In this document: one piece after another, positions 25,506-35,107 of the stretch
How the letters are laid out: every line of letters begins with the position of its first letter
Numbering within the stretch: the stretch's first letter is position 1
NCBI GenBank assembly: GCA_017651625.1
Contig: JAGCCP010000055.1
Location: forward strand, 62,001 to 126,000
Direction of reading: 5' to 3'
DNA from: Candidatus Ruminimicrobiellum bubulum
Lineage (GTDB): Bacteria > Elusimicrobiota > Endomicrobiia > Endomicrobiales > Endomicrobiaceae
DNA: 64,000 bases
Made by a program: the position numbers and the translations under genes
Notes under the pieces: model-generated
The model's input: only the letters and a program-made list of their open reading frames with translations
Told to the model about the DNA's origin: nothing
The model's database searches: none

Positions 25506-26615
25506 TTAATTTCCGTAAACTGCATATTTTTTATATATGGATCCGCCCATCATTTCTGCGGTTCTTTGTGTCATTACATTGTCTTCCAAAATCCAGGAAA
25601 GTTCGCATTCTTGGTATCCGCCTTTAACGGAATTTATAAGAGCCTCCAACGACATATAGGCTTCAATACCTTTATGTCTGTACTCTTTTTTTACACCCAT
25701 AATCATAAGTCTTAAATCTTTCACTTTTTTCTTGTAATATAAAAATTTAAAAATTCCGAACGGAAACAATTTTCCGTACATCTTTTTAAATACGTAGTTG
25801 TAATCCGGAATAGCTATAAGCATTCCTATTGTCTTATCTCCGTCGCAGGCAAGCATTACAATGTTCGGATCTGCCAAGTTTACAATATCGTCTGCTATAG
25901 ATTCAAATTCTTCTCTTGTCCACGGAACAAAACCCCAATTCTTTTCCCACGCGGAATTATATACTTCGATAATATCTTCAAGTGTTTTTTTGAAATTACT
26001 TTTATCGAATGTTTTTATTGTTATGTTTGGATTTCTTTTTTGAACTATTCTTAATGCTTTATTAAGTCTCGGCATTCTGTCGTCCAAAGCTACAGGAATG
26101 TTATAAGCATAAAGTTCTTTTATCTTTTTAAGACCGCATTGTTCGGCCAAGTTCAAATAATATTTGTGAGTATAAGGCATCAATATTTTCGGATCACTGT
26201 CGAAACCTTCATATAAAAAGCCCACTTCGTCATTTGTTGACGGGTTCATAGGTCCCATCATTTTATCTAACTTGTTTTCCGATAACCATTGTTTAACGGC
26301 ATCAAACAATAGTTTTGCAACTTCAACATTATCTATACATTCAAAAAAACCGAAATAACCTATTTCCGTTTCTTGAAATTCTATATAGTTATAATCGATA
26401 ATACCTGCAATTCTTCCTACAATATTGTTTTTATCATCGTAGGCTAAGAATAATTGTTTTTTTGCATGTTTCCAATAAGGATTTTTTTCGGATAGCAACT
26501 TTTTGTTTTCTCTATCTAATTGCGGTATCCAATAATGGCTATCTTTATAAATTTTATAAGGTAATTTTATAAAGTCGTTTATTTGTTTAAAATCTATTTT
26601 CTTTACAGTAAACAT
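25506..26615 (-). CDS. GNAT-fold acyltransferase, probable bacterial ceramide synthase (bCerS)
   Basis: The 369-residue protein matches the long GNAT-related family once labelled dATP pyrophosphohydrolase. Markers are FIKLPYKIYKDSHYWIPQLD near the start, NPYWKHAKKQLFLA, GPMNPSTNDEVGFLYEGFD and MPYTHKYYLNLAEQCGL. The Caulobacter ceramide synthase, which N-acylates the sphingoid base, belongs to this family by my recollection. Here it follows the serine palmitoyltransferase by 3 nt, which strongly supports that role. There are no membrane helices. The acyl donor cannot be read from the sequence. Confidence 0.78.
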   Translation of the reverse strand: MFTVKKIDFKQINDFIKLPYKIYKDSHYWIPQLDRENKKLLSEKNPYWKHAKKQLFLAYDDKNNIVGRIAGIIDYNYIEFQETEIGYFGFFECIDNVEVAKLLFDAVKQWLSENKLDKMMGPMNPSTNDEVGFLYEGFDSDPKILMPYTHKYYLNLAEQCGLKKIKELYAYNIPVALDDRMPRLNKALRIVQKRNPNITIKTFDKSNFKKTLEDIIEVYNSAWEKNWGFVPWTREEFESIADDIVNLADPNIVMLACDGDKTIGMLIAIPDYNYVFKKMYGKLFPFGIFKFLYYKKKVKDLRLMIMGVKKEYRHKGIEAYMSLEALINSVKGGYQECELSWILEDNVMTQRTAEMMGGSIYKKYAVYGN

Positions 26616-26618
26616 TTT

Positions 26619-27950
26619 TTACTTGTTAGACCACAAATTTTTAAACCATCTTTTTGTTGCGGCTGCAAATTTGTTATTTGAAAAAGAAAAGTTCCATCTG
26701 TTATTATTTATATTGTAAGAAGATTTCTTTTTAGATCTGCTTCTTGTGTTGCCTCCCGGAATTATTCCGAGTTGTTTAGAAACTTTTTCAAATTTATCAA
26801 GAATTATTTCAAGATGTTCGTCTGTATGAGTTGCCATATAACTTGTTCTTATTATAGCTTGTCCTTCAGGAACTGCGGGACTAACTATAGGTGAAGCAAA
26901 AATACCTTCTTCAAACAACATTGCACACATTTGGAAAGCTTTCATATCTTCACCAACGGTTATAGGAATAATAGGAGATTCCGAGGTTCTTGTATCAAAA
27001 CCTAAAGATTGGAAACCTTCTTTCATTTTATTTGTATTTTCCCAAAGTTTTGCTCTTCTTTCAGGTTCATCTTGCAAAATATCCAAAGCAACATCTATCG
27101 CACCTACACAAGCAGGTGGTAATGCTGCCGTAAATATTAATGATCTTGCTGTATGTTTAATATAATTAATAACTTCACTTCTACTGGCTATAAAACCACC
27201 GATAGAAGCAAGTGATTTAGAAGCTGTTGCCATTAAAACATCAACTTCCGGTTCCATATTAAAATATTCTCCGGTTCCTTTACCGTTTTTACCTAGAACA
27301 CCGAGTGAATGAGCTTCATCTACATAAACTCTTGCACCGTATTTTTTTGCAAGTGCCGATATCTCAGGAAACTTTGCAATGTCTCCTTCCATACTGAATA
27401 TTCCGTCAACAACTATCAATGCCGAAGTTCCTTTAGCCTGAACTTTTGCCAACTGTCTTTCCAAATCAGCCATATCGTTATGTCTGAATCTTAACATTTC
27501 ACCGCCGAAAGAAAGTCTGCAACCATCTATAATAGAAGCATGATCTAATTTATCCGTAATAACAAATTCTCCTTTACCTACTAAAGAAGAAATTGCACCT
27601 AAGTTTGAGTGGTGACCTGTTGTAAAAAGTATAGCAGCTTCTTTACCTACGAATTTTGCAAATTTTCTTTCAACTTTTTCGTGCAAATCGTTTGTTCCGT
27701 TTACGAATCTTGAACCTGTGCAAGATGTCCCGTACTGTTTTGCTGCAGCAACAGAACCCTCTATAACTTTCGGATGATCTGCAAGTCCCAAATAGTTATT
27801 AGAACATAAAACTATTTTTTCTTTGCCGTCAATTTTAACTACAGGGCTTTGAACTGTTTCAACTCTTTTAAAATATGGGTACATTCCTGCAGCTTGTAAA
27901 TCTCTTGCTGCGGTAAATTTAGTACATTTTTCAAAAATATCGTTTGACAT
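26619..27950 (-). CDS. spt: Serine palmitoyltransferase (alpha-oxoamine synthase family)
   Basis: This 443-residue PLP enzyme condenses serine with an acyl thioester to 3-ketosphinganine, the first step of sphingolipid synthesis. PLP-site residues visible are His136 (KLDHAS), Asp211 and His214 (VDEAHSLG), and Lys245 in TASKSLASIGGF. The start AAGMYPYFKRVE and the SKSLASIGGF block resemble SPT more than BioF or Kbl, which have GTLGKA-type sequences there. A basic tail of about 45 residues follows the fold. It sits between the putative bCerS and CerR genes; the Shine-Dalgarno is ggtggag. Confidence 0.85.
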   Translation of the reverse strand: MSNDIFEKCTKFTAARDLQAAGMYPYFKRVETVQSPVVKIDGKEKIVLCSNNYLGLADHPKVIEGSVAAAKQYGTSCTGSRFVNGTNDLHEKVERKFAKFVGKEAAILFTTGHHSNLGAISSLVGKGEFVITDKLDHASIIDGCRLSFGGEMLRFRHNDMADLERQLAKVQAKGTSALIVVDGIFSMEGDIAKFPEISALAKKYGARVYVDEAHSLGVLGKNGKGTGEYFNMEPEVDVLMATASKSLASIGGFIASRSEVINYIKHTARSLIFTAALPPACVGAIDVALDILQDEPERRAKLWENTNKMKEGFQSLGFDTRTSESPIIPITVGEDMKAFQMCAMLFEEGIFASPIVSPAVPEGQAIIRTSYMATHTDEHLEIILDKFEKVSKQLGIIPGGNTRSRSKKKSSYNINNNRWNFSFSNNKFAAATKRWFKNLWSNK

Positions 27951-27976
27951 AAAAACTCTCCACCATAGAATTTATA

Positions 27977-28951
27977 TTAAAAGTATTTGTTAACTAAATA
28001 CCAATTGTATGTTATTTTGGCACCATTTTCAAGTTTTGTAAACTCAAAATCGGTGTCTTTTATTACATCCGAATTATCCGCTGTCCAATAAGTTTGTAAC
28101 ATTTCGATGATTTTTTCTTTACTTAATACTTGCGGTTTCTTTGTGATTTTTGCCACACCTTCATAAAAACAAGCAACTGTTTTAAAAATAAAATCAAACA
28201 AAATAATCGGCATAGTCTTTATATTATTTGCTTTTGCGATTGTTGTTGCGACATCTTTCCAAGTATAAATATTGCCGTCACAAAGATAATATGTCTTATT
28301 ATTTGTTTTTTCGTTGTTTAATGCTATTGAAATAACTTTTGCGATATCTTTTACAAAAACCAACTGAATAAATCTTTTAGTGTGAGTATTAGGTTTTAAA
28401 TGATGTTTAACCAAATTAAAGAAAATAAAAATATCTTTATCCCTTGGACCGTAAACGGATGCCGGTCTTATAACAGTATAAGGAATTATGCCGTCTAATT
28501 TTTTTATTTCTTGTTCGGCAAGCAATTTGCTCTTACCGTAATTTGAAACAGGATTTTCCTTTTCGGTTAACTGTTTTGGAATTTCATTTTGGCTTGGTCC
28601 CATTGCTGCTTGGGATGATATATAAATAAATTTTTTGATATTGCTTTTATTTTTTATTGCGGCTTGAACAAGATTTTTTGTTCCTACAACATTGGTATTG
28701 TAATAACCTTCCCAATTTAATGCCCTTACAACACCGGCACAATGAACTACAACATCAACCGTAGAAAGTAATTTGGATAATTGTTCTTCATCATTTAAAG
28801 AACAGTATTCAAATTGAACGGGATAATCTTTAATCCATTTTAAATTTGAACTTTTTCTCGCTGTGGCAATGATTGTATGATTATTTGAAATAAGTTCTTC
28901 TACTATATGGCTTCCTACAAAACCTGTAGCACCGGTGAGCAAAACTCGCAT
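27977..28951 (-). CDS. Extended SDR reductase, probable ceramide/ketosphinganine reductase (CerR-like)
   Basis: The 324-residue NAD(P)-dependent epimerase-type protein has GATGFVG at residues 7-13, the active-site pair Tyr138 and Lys142 (YGKSK), and an upstream ISSQAAMGPS segment. It heads the three-gene minus-strand set with spt and the bCerS-like gene. In Caulobacter an SDR of this kind (CerR) reduces the keto group during ceramide synthesis; that equivalence is inferred from context and fold. The Shine-Dalgarno taggag precedes the ATG. The tRNA-Met gene lies upstream. Confidence 0.8.
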   Translation of the reverse strand: MRVLLTGATGFVGSHIVEELISNNHTIIATARKSSNLKWIKDYPVQFEYCSLNDEEQLSKLLSTVDVVVHCAGVVRALNWEGYYNTNVVGTKNLVQAAIKNKSNIKKFIYISSQAAMGPSQNEIPKQLTEKENPVSNYGKSKLLAEQEIKKLDGIIPYTVIRPASVYGPRDKDIFIFFNLVKHHLKPNTHTKRFIQLVFVKDIAKVISIALNNEKTNNKTYYLCDGNIYTWKDVATTIAKANNIKTMPIILFDFIFKTVACFYEGVAKITKKPQVLSKEKIIEMLQTYWTADNSDVIKDTDFEFTKLENGAKITYNWYLVNKYF

Positions 28952-29024
28952 CTTTATATACTCCTATTATTTTAACTTTTAATCATTAACTAACTATAAA
29001 TTGTGTTTTTTTGCATAAAAAAAT

Positions 29025-29096
<72 letters not shown>

Positions 29097-29129
29097 ATTA
29101 AATAAACAAACTATAAACAATGTTCATGT

Positions 29130-29158
29130 ATTCTATTATTTTTAATGTTAAAAGTCAA
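29130..29158 (-). promoter_or_regulatory. Promoter of tRNA-Met
   Basis: On the minus strand, TTGACT (29158-29153) and TAGAAT (29135-29130) are separated by 17 nt, placing the start about 27 nt before the tRNA. It matches the fMet promoter in form. Confidence 0.7.
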
Positions 29159-29160
29159 TA

Positions 29161-29281
29161 AAAAAATCGCTGTGCGATTTTTTTTAGTTTAAAGTTTACA
29201 GCTTATAGCTTATAGTTTTCGGTAAAATTTTGTTTCACAAAATTTTCTAATTAAATATCAAAAATTCACTGTGTGAATTTT
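29161..29281. repeat. Cluster of three gene-edge palindromes
   Basis: Three palindromes lie in 121 nt: 29161-29182 (AAAAAATCGC arms, loop tgt), 29224-29246 (AAAATTTTGT arms, loop ttc) and 29261-29281 (AAAATTCAC arms, loop tgt). The last overlaps the rimI stop codon. Between them is GCTTATAGCTTATAG filler. The first has a T-run and could end transcription. Confidence 0.75.
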
Positions 29282-29727
29282 TACAACTGGCAAATTTTCT
29301 TCATCAGTATCGCGTTTTCACCGTTCTTATAATAATTATTCCTTATATTATATTGTTCAAAGCCGAACTTTAAATATAAATTTATTGCGGGAATATTTTT
29401 TTCACCGACTTCAAGAAAAACAGTTTTTACATTTTGTTTTGAAATTTCGTTTAGCGTTTGTTCCAAAAGATATTTTCCTAAACTTTGTCTTTTAAAATTG
29501 TTATCAATTACAATGTTTAATATTTCTGCTTCGTCAAGAACAATATGATATATAATGTAGCCGGCAATTTTATCATCTGCAAATAAAACCTTAAAGAAAG
29601 AATTTTTGTTTTCAAATTCTTCCGTAAACATATTTCTTGTCCAATTATAATTAGAACTCGTTTTATCTATTTCATAAACTGTATCAATGTTTTCTTTAAT
29701 GCAGTCAACAATTAATATATTGTTCAT
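29281..29727 (-). CDS. rimI: Ribosomal-protein alanine N-acetyltransferase-like GNAT
   Basis: The 148-residue GNAT protein has the RimI pattern: AEILNIVIDNNFKRQSLGKYLLEQ (acetyl-CoA loop R-Q-S-L-G-K), FLEVGEKNIPAINLYLKFGFE and IRNNYYKNGENAILMKK, where the paired Tyr and Asn residues match the RimI C-terminus. It would acetylate an N-terminal alanine, classically on ribosomal protein S18. It is divergent from secA. The stop codon lies within a gene-edge palindrome. Confidence 0.87.
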   Translation of the reverse strand: MNNILIVDCIKENIDTVYEIDKTSSNYNWTRNMFTEEFENKNSFFKVLFADDKIAGYIIYHIVLDEAEILNIVIDNNFKRQSLGKYLLEQTLNEISKQNVKTVFLEVGEKNIPAINLYLKFGFEQYNIRNNYYKNGENAILMKKICQL

Positions 29728-29783
29728 ATCAATATGATATATTTTTGGAATAACAAATACAATAAAATAATATGAATTTTATG

Positions 29784-29812
29784 TTGAAATTTAAATATAA
29801 AAAAGATAAAAT
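29784..29812 (+). promoter_or_regulatory. Promoter of secA
   Basis: TTGAAA (29784-29789) and TAAAAT (29807-29812) are separated by exactly 17 nt, with a leader of about 33 nt and Shine-Dalgarno aaaagga before the ATG. Confidence 0.65.
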
Positions 29813-29851
29813 CTAAGGGATATATTAATAAAATTTTTAAAAGGAAATACT

Positions 29852-32479
29852 ATGATTAAAGAAATATTTGCCGCAATATTCGGTTCACAAAATGAAAGAG
29901 ATATTAAAAAAATAAGGCCGGTTGTAGATAAAATAAACGCATTGGAACCGGAAATACAAAAATTATCCGACGAAGAATTAAAAGCAAAATCATTGGAATT
30001 TAAGGAAAGACTTAATAACGGGGAAAAGTTAAACAGTATTTTACCGGAAGCTTTTGCTTGTGTAAGAGAAGCTTCAAAAAGAACTATCGGACTTAGACAT
30101 TTCGATGTTCAAATGATAGGTGGTTACATTTTACATCAAGGTAAAATCGCCGAAATGAAAACCGGTGAAGGTAAAACTCTTGTTGCAACATTACCTGTAT
30201 ATTTAAATTCATTAACCGGAAAAGGTGTTCATGTTGTTACCGTTAACGATTATCTTGCAAAAAGAGATAAAGAGTGGATGGAACCTGTTTATAATGCACT
30301 CGGTATGACAGTCGGAAATATTTGTCATGACACTTCCGACGAAGATAGAAGAAAAGCTTATGCTTGCGATATAACATATGTAACAAATAATGAGTTGGGT
30401 TTTGATTACCTTAGAGATAATATGAAAATATCTAAGGAGCAAAGAGTATTAAGAGAATTGAATTATGCTATCGTGGATGAGGTCGATTCAATTTTAATAG
30501 ATGAAGCAAGAACTCCTTTGATTATATCAGGTCCGGGTGAAGAATCTACGGATAAGTATTATGTGGCAAACAGAATAGTTCCTATGCTTAAAGGAAGACA
30601 TATAACCGAAAACGAAGAAATAAAAGCAAAATATGAAGGTATAGATTTATCTAAAGGTTACGATTATTTAGTTGATGAAAAAAATCATACCGTTGTTTTA
30701 ACCGAACAAGGTGTTCAAAAAGCGGAAAGATTTTTAGGTGTAAAAAATATTTATGATGATATGCAGTCAGAATGGGTTCATCATATAACACAGGCAATAA
30801 GAGCACACGAACTTTATAAAAGAGATGTTGCTTATGTTGTGAAAGACGGTGAAGTTATTATCGTTGATGAATTTACCGGAAGACTTATGCCGGGAAGAAG
30901 ATGGTCGGACGGTCTTCATCAGGCAATCGAAGCAAAAGAAAATTTAAAAATCGAACAAGAAAACCAAACACTTGCTACAATAACATTCCAGAACTTCTTT
31001 AGAATGTATAACAAAATATCAGGTATGACAGGTACCGCACTTACCGAAGCAAGCGAATTCTGGGAAATATATAAACTCGATGTAGTTGAAGTTCCTACAA
31101 ATAATCCGATGATAAGAAAAGATTATCCGGATGTAATTTATAGAACGGAAAAAGAAAAATACAATGCGATTATACAGGATATAGAACAATGCTGGAGAAA
31201 AGGACAACCTGTTCTCGTAGGTACAAGATCAATTGAAAAATCGGAATTGATTTCCGATATGTTAAGAAAGAAAGGTATTCCTCACAATGTTTTAAATGCA
31301 AAATATCATGAACTTGAAGCTCAAATCATTGCTCAAGCCGGTGCTAAAAGTGCCGTAACAATTGCAACCAACATGGCCGGTAGAGGTACCGATATCGTGC
31401 TTGGTGCAGGCGATGAAGAAAACGGAAAATTTGTTAGAGAAGTCGGCGGTCTTTATATTATAGGTACCGAAAGACACGAATCAAGAAGAATCGATAACCA
31501 GTTAAGAGGTAGAGCCGGCCGTCAGGGAGATCCGGGTGCATCAAGATTTTATTTATCTATGCAGGATGAGCTTATGAGACTTTTCGGTTCCGACAGAATG
31601 GCAATTGTTATGCAAAAGCTCGGTCTTAAAGAAGGGGAAGCAATAGAACATCCTTGGATATCTAAAGCCGTAGAAAATGCACAAAGAAAAGTTGAAGGCA
31701 GAGATTTCGATATAAGAAAACAACTTATCGATTACGATAATGTTATGAATAAACAAAGAGAAGCCGTTTATCGTTTAAGAAACGAAATTCTCGAGGGGGA
31801 AGACGTTTCTGCGACTATACAAGATATGTGGCTTGAATCCGTAGAAGAAAAAATCGAACAATGGGCACCTGCAAAAACTTATCCCGAACAATGGGAATGG
31901 CCTCATTTCCATGCTTGGATGTCGAGATCTTTCGGAATAAATTTTGAAGTTGCCAACAAAGAAGAATTAAGTTATCTTACAAGAGATGCATTAAAAACAA
32001 TTTTACTCGATAAAATACAAGATGCTTACGAAAAGAGAAAAGAAACTTTAGGTAAAGAACTTTTAAGCCGTGTGGAAAGAATGGTTCTTTTGCAGATGAT
32101 AGATGTTGCATGGAAAGATAATTTATATGAACTCGATCAACTTAAAAAAGGTATAGGATACAGAGCTTATGCTCAAAAAGATCCTAAAATAGAATATCAA
32201 AAAGAGTCATTTATGCTTTTTGATAACATGATGAAAAGAATAAGAGAAACGACTATAGAATATGTTTTCAGAGTTCAGGTTAATGTTACCGCAAAACCTA
32301 TGCCTTCGGGACAGGAAAACAGAAATGTTGATCCTACAAAAAATAATGCAGGTAACAGTAACAACAAAAATGAAAATAAACAAGTTTCCGCAAAGGATAT
32401 AAAAAAGATAGGAAGAAATGATCCTTGTCCTTGCGGCAGCGGTAAAAAATATAAAAAATGTTGCGGAGCAAATAAATAA
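29852..32479 (+). CDS. secA: Preprotein translocase ATPase SecA
   Basis: The 875-residue motor drives post-translational export through SecYEG. Walker A MKTGEGKTLV lies near residue 103. VDEVDSILIDEARTPLIISG carries the DEAD-type Walker B, MTGTALTEASEF and MAGRGTDIVLG the helicase motifs, and RGRAGRQGDPGASRF the C-terminal motor motif. The C-terminus ends in the zinc-binding SEC-C motif CPCGSGKKYKKCC, preceded by an Asn/Lys-rich linker. The length is normal. It leads a run with lnt, prfB, an ALDH-like gene and a histidine kinase, with gaps of 11-32 nt. Confidence 0.98.
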   Translation: MIKEIFAAIFGSQNERDIKKIRPVVDKINALEPEIQKLSDEELKAKSLEFKERLNNGEKLNSILPEAFACVREASKRTIGLRHFDVQMIGGYILHQGKIAEMKTGEGKTLVATLPVYLNSLTGKGVHVVTVNDYLAKRDKEWMEPVYNALGMTVGNICHDTSDEDRRKAYACDITYVTNNELGFDYLRDNMKISKEQRVLRELNYAIVDEVDSILIDEARTPLIISGPGEESTDKYYVANRIVPMLKGRHITENEEIKAKYEGIDLSKGYDYLVDEKNHTVVLTEQGVQKAERFLGVKNIYDDMQSEWVHHITQAIRAHELYKRDVAYVVKDGEVIIVDEFTGRLMPGRRWSDGLHQAIEAKENLKIEQENQTLATITFQNFFRMYNKISGMTGTALTEASEFWEIYKLDVVEVPTNNPMIRKDYPDVIYRTEKEKYNAIIQDIEQCWRKGQPVLVGTRSIEKSELISDMLRKKGIPHNVLNAKYHELEAQIIAQAGAKSAVTIATNMAGRGTDIVLGAGDEENGKFVREVGGLYIIGTERHESRRIDNQLRGRAGRQGDPGASRFYLSMQDELMRLFGSDRMAIVMQKLGLKEGEAIEHPWISKAVENAQRKVEGRDFDIRKQLIDYDNVMNKQREAVYRLRNEILEGEDVSATIQDMWLESVEEKIEQWAPAKTYPEQWEWPHFHAWMSRSFGINFEVANKEELSYLTRDALKTILLDKIQDAYEKRKETLGKELLSRVERMVLLQMIDVAWKDNLYELDQLKKGIGYRAYAQKDPKIEYQKESFMLFDNMMKRIRETTIEYVFRVQVNVTAKPMPSGQENRNVDPTKNNAGNSNNKNENKQVSAKDIKKIGRNDPCPCGSGKKYKKCCGANK

Positions 32480-32499
32480 AATAAGTAATCGGATTATAG

Positions 32500-33987
32500 G
32501 TGAAAAAGTTTAGACTAAAATATTTTTTCCTGGCTATACTATCTGGTTGTCTTGTGGCAGTATCTTTTCCGAAGATAAATGCTTTCTATTTGGTATGGAT
32601 AGCATTTATTCCCGTTATTTATACATCTTTAAGAAATTGTGTTAAAAATTCTTTGGTTTACGGTTTTGTTTTTGGTTTTACCTGTTATGCAATTTCTTTA
32701 TTTTGGATGTTTCCTTTTCTTAAATTCAACACAAACACGATACAAGCATTAATTGCTTCATTTTTATTGTGGTCATATTTGGCATTATATTTTTCTGTAT
32801 GGATGGGCATGTTAAGTTTTTCGAGAAGACATTTTCATCCGTTAGTATCTTCTTTATATGCAGCAAGTTCATGGGTTGTGTTGGAATACGTAAGAACATA
32901 TTTTATTACAGGGTTTGGATGGAATTTGTTGGGATACAGCCAAACTTCTTTTTCATACATAATTCAGTTTGCGGATATCTTCGGAGTTTACGGAATATCG
33001 TTCATTATAGTTTTCGTTAATATGTTAATTTACTATTGGTTTAAGGGTTCAAAGGGTAAAACTTTCATAGTATATGTGTTGGCAATATTTATAATTTTGG
33101 GTATATACGGATATATCAAAATAAATACTTATTCAAATCCTTACGGAGAAAAATTAACAGTAGGTGTCGTTCAACCGAACATAGATCAATATAAAAAATG
33201 GGACGATAAATATATAAAAGACAATTTTGAATCTATTAAAAATCTTGTTACAAAGTTTGAGAATGAAGCTTTGGATTTGGCAGTTTATCCCGAAACGGTT
33301 CTTCCGGGTTATTTACAATATGAAGGCGAAATTATTGATTTTGTTGAGGAAGTTTCAAAATATTCGAGATTAAATTTGTTTGGCGGAGCAAGTTACGATG
33401 CAGGAGACAGAATATATAACTCTGTTTTTGCCGTAACGGCCGGAAACAAAAATTTGGGCAAACATGATAAAAACCATTTGGTTATATTCGGTGAATACAT
33501 ACCATTTAAAAAGATTCTGGCTAAATATTTCGGCGTCTTAAATACGTTAGGAGATTTTTCTAAAAGTAAATATATGAACATATTAAAATACGACAATATA
33601 TTTGTAGGTACGACAATCTGTTCCGAAAACTTTTTCCCGAATTTAGCAAGAAAATCTGTTTTAAACGGTGCGAAAATTTTAACAAATCATACCAATGATG
33701 CTTGGTTTTTAGATTCTTATGCTCCTTATCAACATTTTGTAATGAATGTTTTTAGAGCGATAGAAAACAGAAAAAATGTTATAGTATCGGCAAATACCGG
33801 AATATCTTCAATTATAGATTCCGCAGGTAACATAACAAAAATTACAACGGTAAATAAAGAGGAAGCTTTTGCAGGTGAAGCATATCAGAACACAGTAATA
33901 ACCGTTTATGATAAAATAGGTAATATCTTTTGTTACATGTGTATGTTTTTTACGATGTTTATAATAGTTATAGTTTTTATAATATAA
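32500..33987 (+). CDS. lnt: Apolipoprotein N-acyltransferase
   Basis: The 495-residue inner-membrane enzyme adds the third acyl chain to lipoproteins, a diderm marker. About six membrane helices fill residues 1-200, then a nitrilase-type domain follows with the expected triad: Glu265 in YPETVLPGY, Lys324 in HDKNHLVIFGEYIPF, and Cys374 in TTICSENFFPN. A last membrane helix ends the protein. The start is GTG at 32500, 20 nt after secA, with only a weak Shine-Dalgarno, so translation probably couples to secA. Confidence 0.95.
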   Translation: MKKFRLKYFFLAILSGCLVAVSFPKINAFYLVWIAFIPVIYTSLRNCVKNSLVYGFVFGFTCYAISLFWMFPFLKFNTNTIQALIASFLLWSYLALYFSVWMGMLSFSRRHFHPLVSSLYAASSWVVLEYVRTYFITGFGWNLLGYSQTSFSYIIQFADIFGVYGISFIIVFVNMLIYYWFKGSKGKTFIVYVLAIFIILGIYGYIKINTYSNPYGEKLTVGVVQPNIDQYKKWDDKYIKDNFESIKNLVTKFENEALDLAVYPETVLPGYLQYEGEIIDFVEEVSKYSRLNLFGGASYDAGDRIYNSVFAVTAGNKNLGKHDKNHLVIFGEYIPFKKILAKYFGVLNTLGDFSKSKYMNILKYDNIFVGTTICSENFFPNLARKSVLNGAKILTNHTNDAWFLDSYAPYQHFVMNVFRAIENRKNVIVSANTGISSIIDSAGNITKITTVNKEEAFAGEAYQNTVITVYDKIGNIFCYMCMFFTMFIIVIVFII

Positions 33988-33998
33988 AGGATATGGTT

Positions 33999-35085
33999 AT
34001 GCTTAACGAACTCAAAGACAAAATTATGAATTTAAGGAGGTCTCTTTGATATAGATAATAAAATCAAAGAGATATCCGTACTGGACAAAGAAATTTCCGC
34101 GTCGGACTTTTGGAACGACCAAAATAATGCCAAAAAGGTAATGTCCAAACTCGACGGTTTAAAAGAAACCGTAAATTCTTGGAACAATTTAAAAGAAAGA
34201 ATTGACGGATTAATCGAAATAGACGACCTTTTACAACAGGAACAAGACGAGTCCTTATCAAAAGAATTGGAACAAGACAAATTAACACTCATAAAAGATG
34301 TTGAAAAAATAGAAACAAAAACAAAACTTTCCGGGAAACACGACAAAAATAACGCAATTGTTTCCATTCATGCCGGGGCAGGAGGAACGGAATCTTGCGA
34401 TTGGGCACAGATGCTTGTAAGAATGTATTCGAGATGGGCAGAGGACAAAGGTTTTAATTTTTCTACAATAGATATTTTGGATGGGGATGAAGCCGGTATA
34501 AAGAGTATAACTTTTATTATAAACGGTGAATATGCTTACGGACTGTTACAATCGGAAATAGGTGTCCACAGATTGGTAAGAATTTCACCTTTTGATGCAA
34601 ATAAGAGAAGACATACTTCTTTTGCGAGTGTTGATGTTATACCGGAAGTTGATGACGATATAGATATTGTTATTGACGAGAAAGATTTAAGAATAGATAC
34701 TTATCGTTCTACCGGAGCCGGCGGACAACATGTGAACACTACGGATTCCGCCGTTAGAATTACACATTTACCGACGAACATTGTGGTTCAATCTCAAACC
34801 GAAAGATCTCAAATAAAAAATAAAGCAACTGCTATGAAGTTATTGAAAGCAAAACTTTATGAATTCGAACAGGAAAAACTTAGAGAATCTTACGAAAAGC
34901 ATTATGACGAAAAAGGCCTTATCGCATGGGGAAGTCAAATAAGATCTTATGTTTTTATGCCGTACCAGCTTGTTAAAGATCACAGAACCGATTATGAAAC
35001 ATCGCAGGTGGATAAAGTTATGGACGGAGACATAGATTCTTTTATTGCGGCATATCTTAATTGGAAATTAGAAACAAAAAAATAA
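33999..35085 (+). CDS. prfB: Peptide chain release factor 2, programmed +1 frameshift
   Basis: RF2 recognises UGA and UAA. Codons 1-16 run from ATG 33999 to CTT 34044-34046 and meet an in-frame TGA at 34047. A +1 shift (skipping T 34047) continues at 34048 and gives about 361 residues, the normal RF2 length. The product contains the GGQ peptidyl hydrolysis motif (RSTGAGGQHVNTTDSAV), GAGGTESCDWAQML and the anticodon-mimic region. Taken as a plain ORF, the gene would appear to start at 34141 and lose its N-terminal domain. The Shine-Dalgarno aaagg lies 8 nt before ATG. Confidence 0.96.
34035..34049 (+). promoter_or_regulatory. RF2 autoregulatory +1 frameshift site
   Basis: An internal Shine-Dalgarno AGGAGG (34035-34040) is followed after TCT by CTTTGA (34044-34049), the same spacing as in classical prfB. 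Low RF2 slows termination at the UGA and lets the CUU-decoding tRNA slip +1, so RF2 makes more of itself. Confidence 0.95.
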
Positions 35086-35107
35086 TTAAAGCGGGGGAAA
35101 AGGTTTT

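Noticed and set aside
34032-34367. Minus-strand ORF across the prfB start
   Set aside because: It is antisense to the frameshifted prfB coding region, which explains the codons fully.
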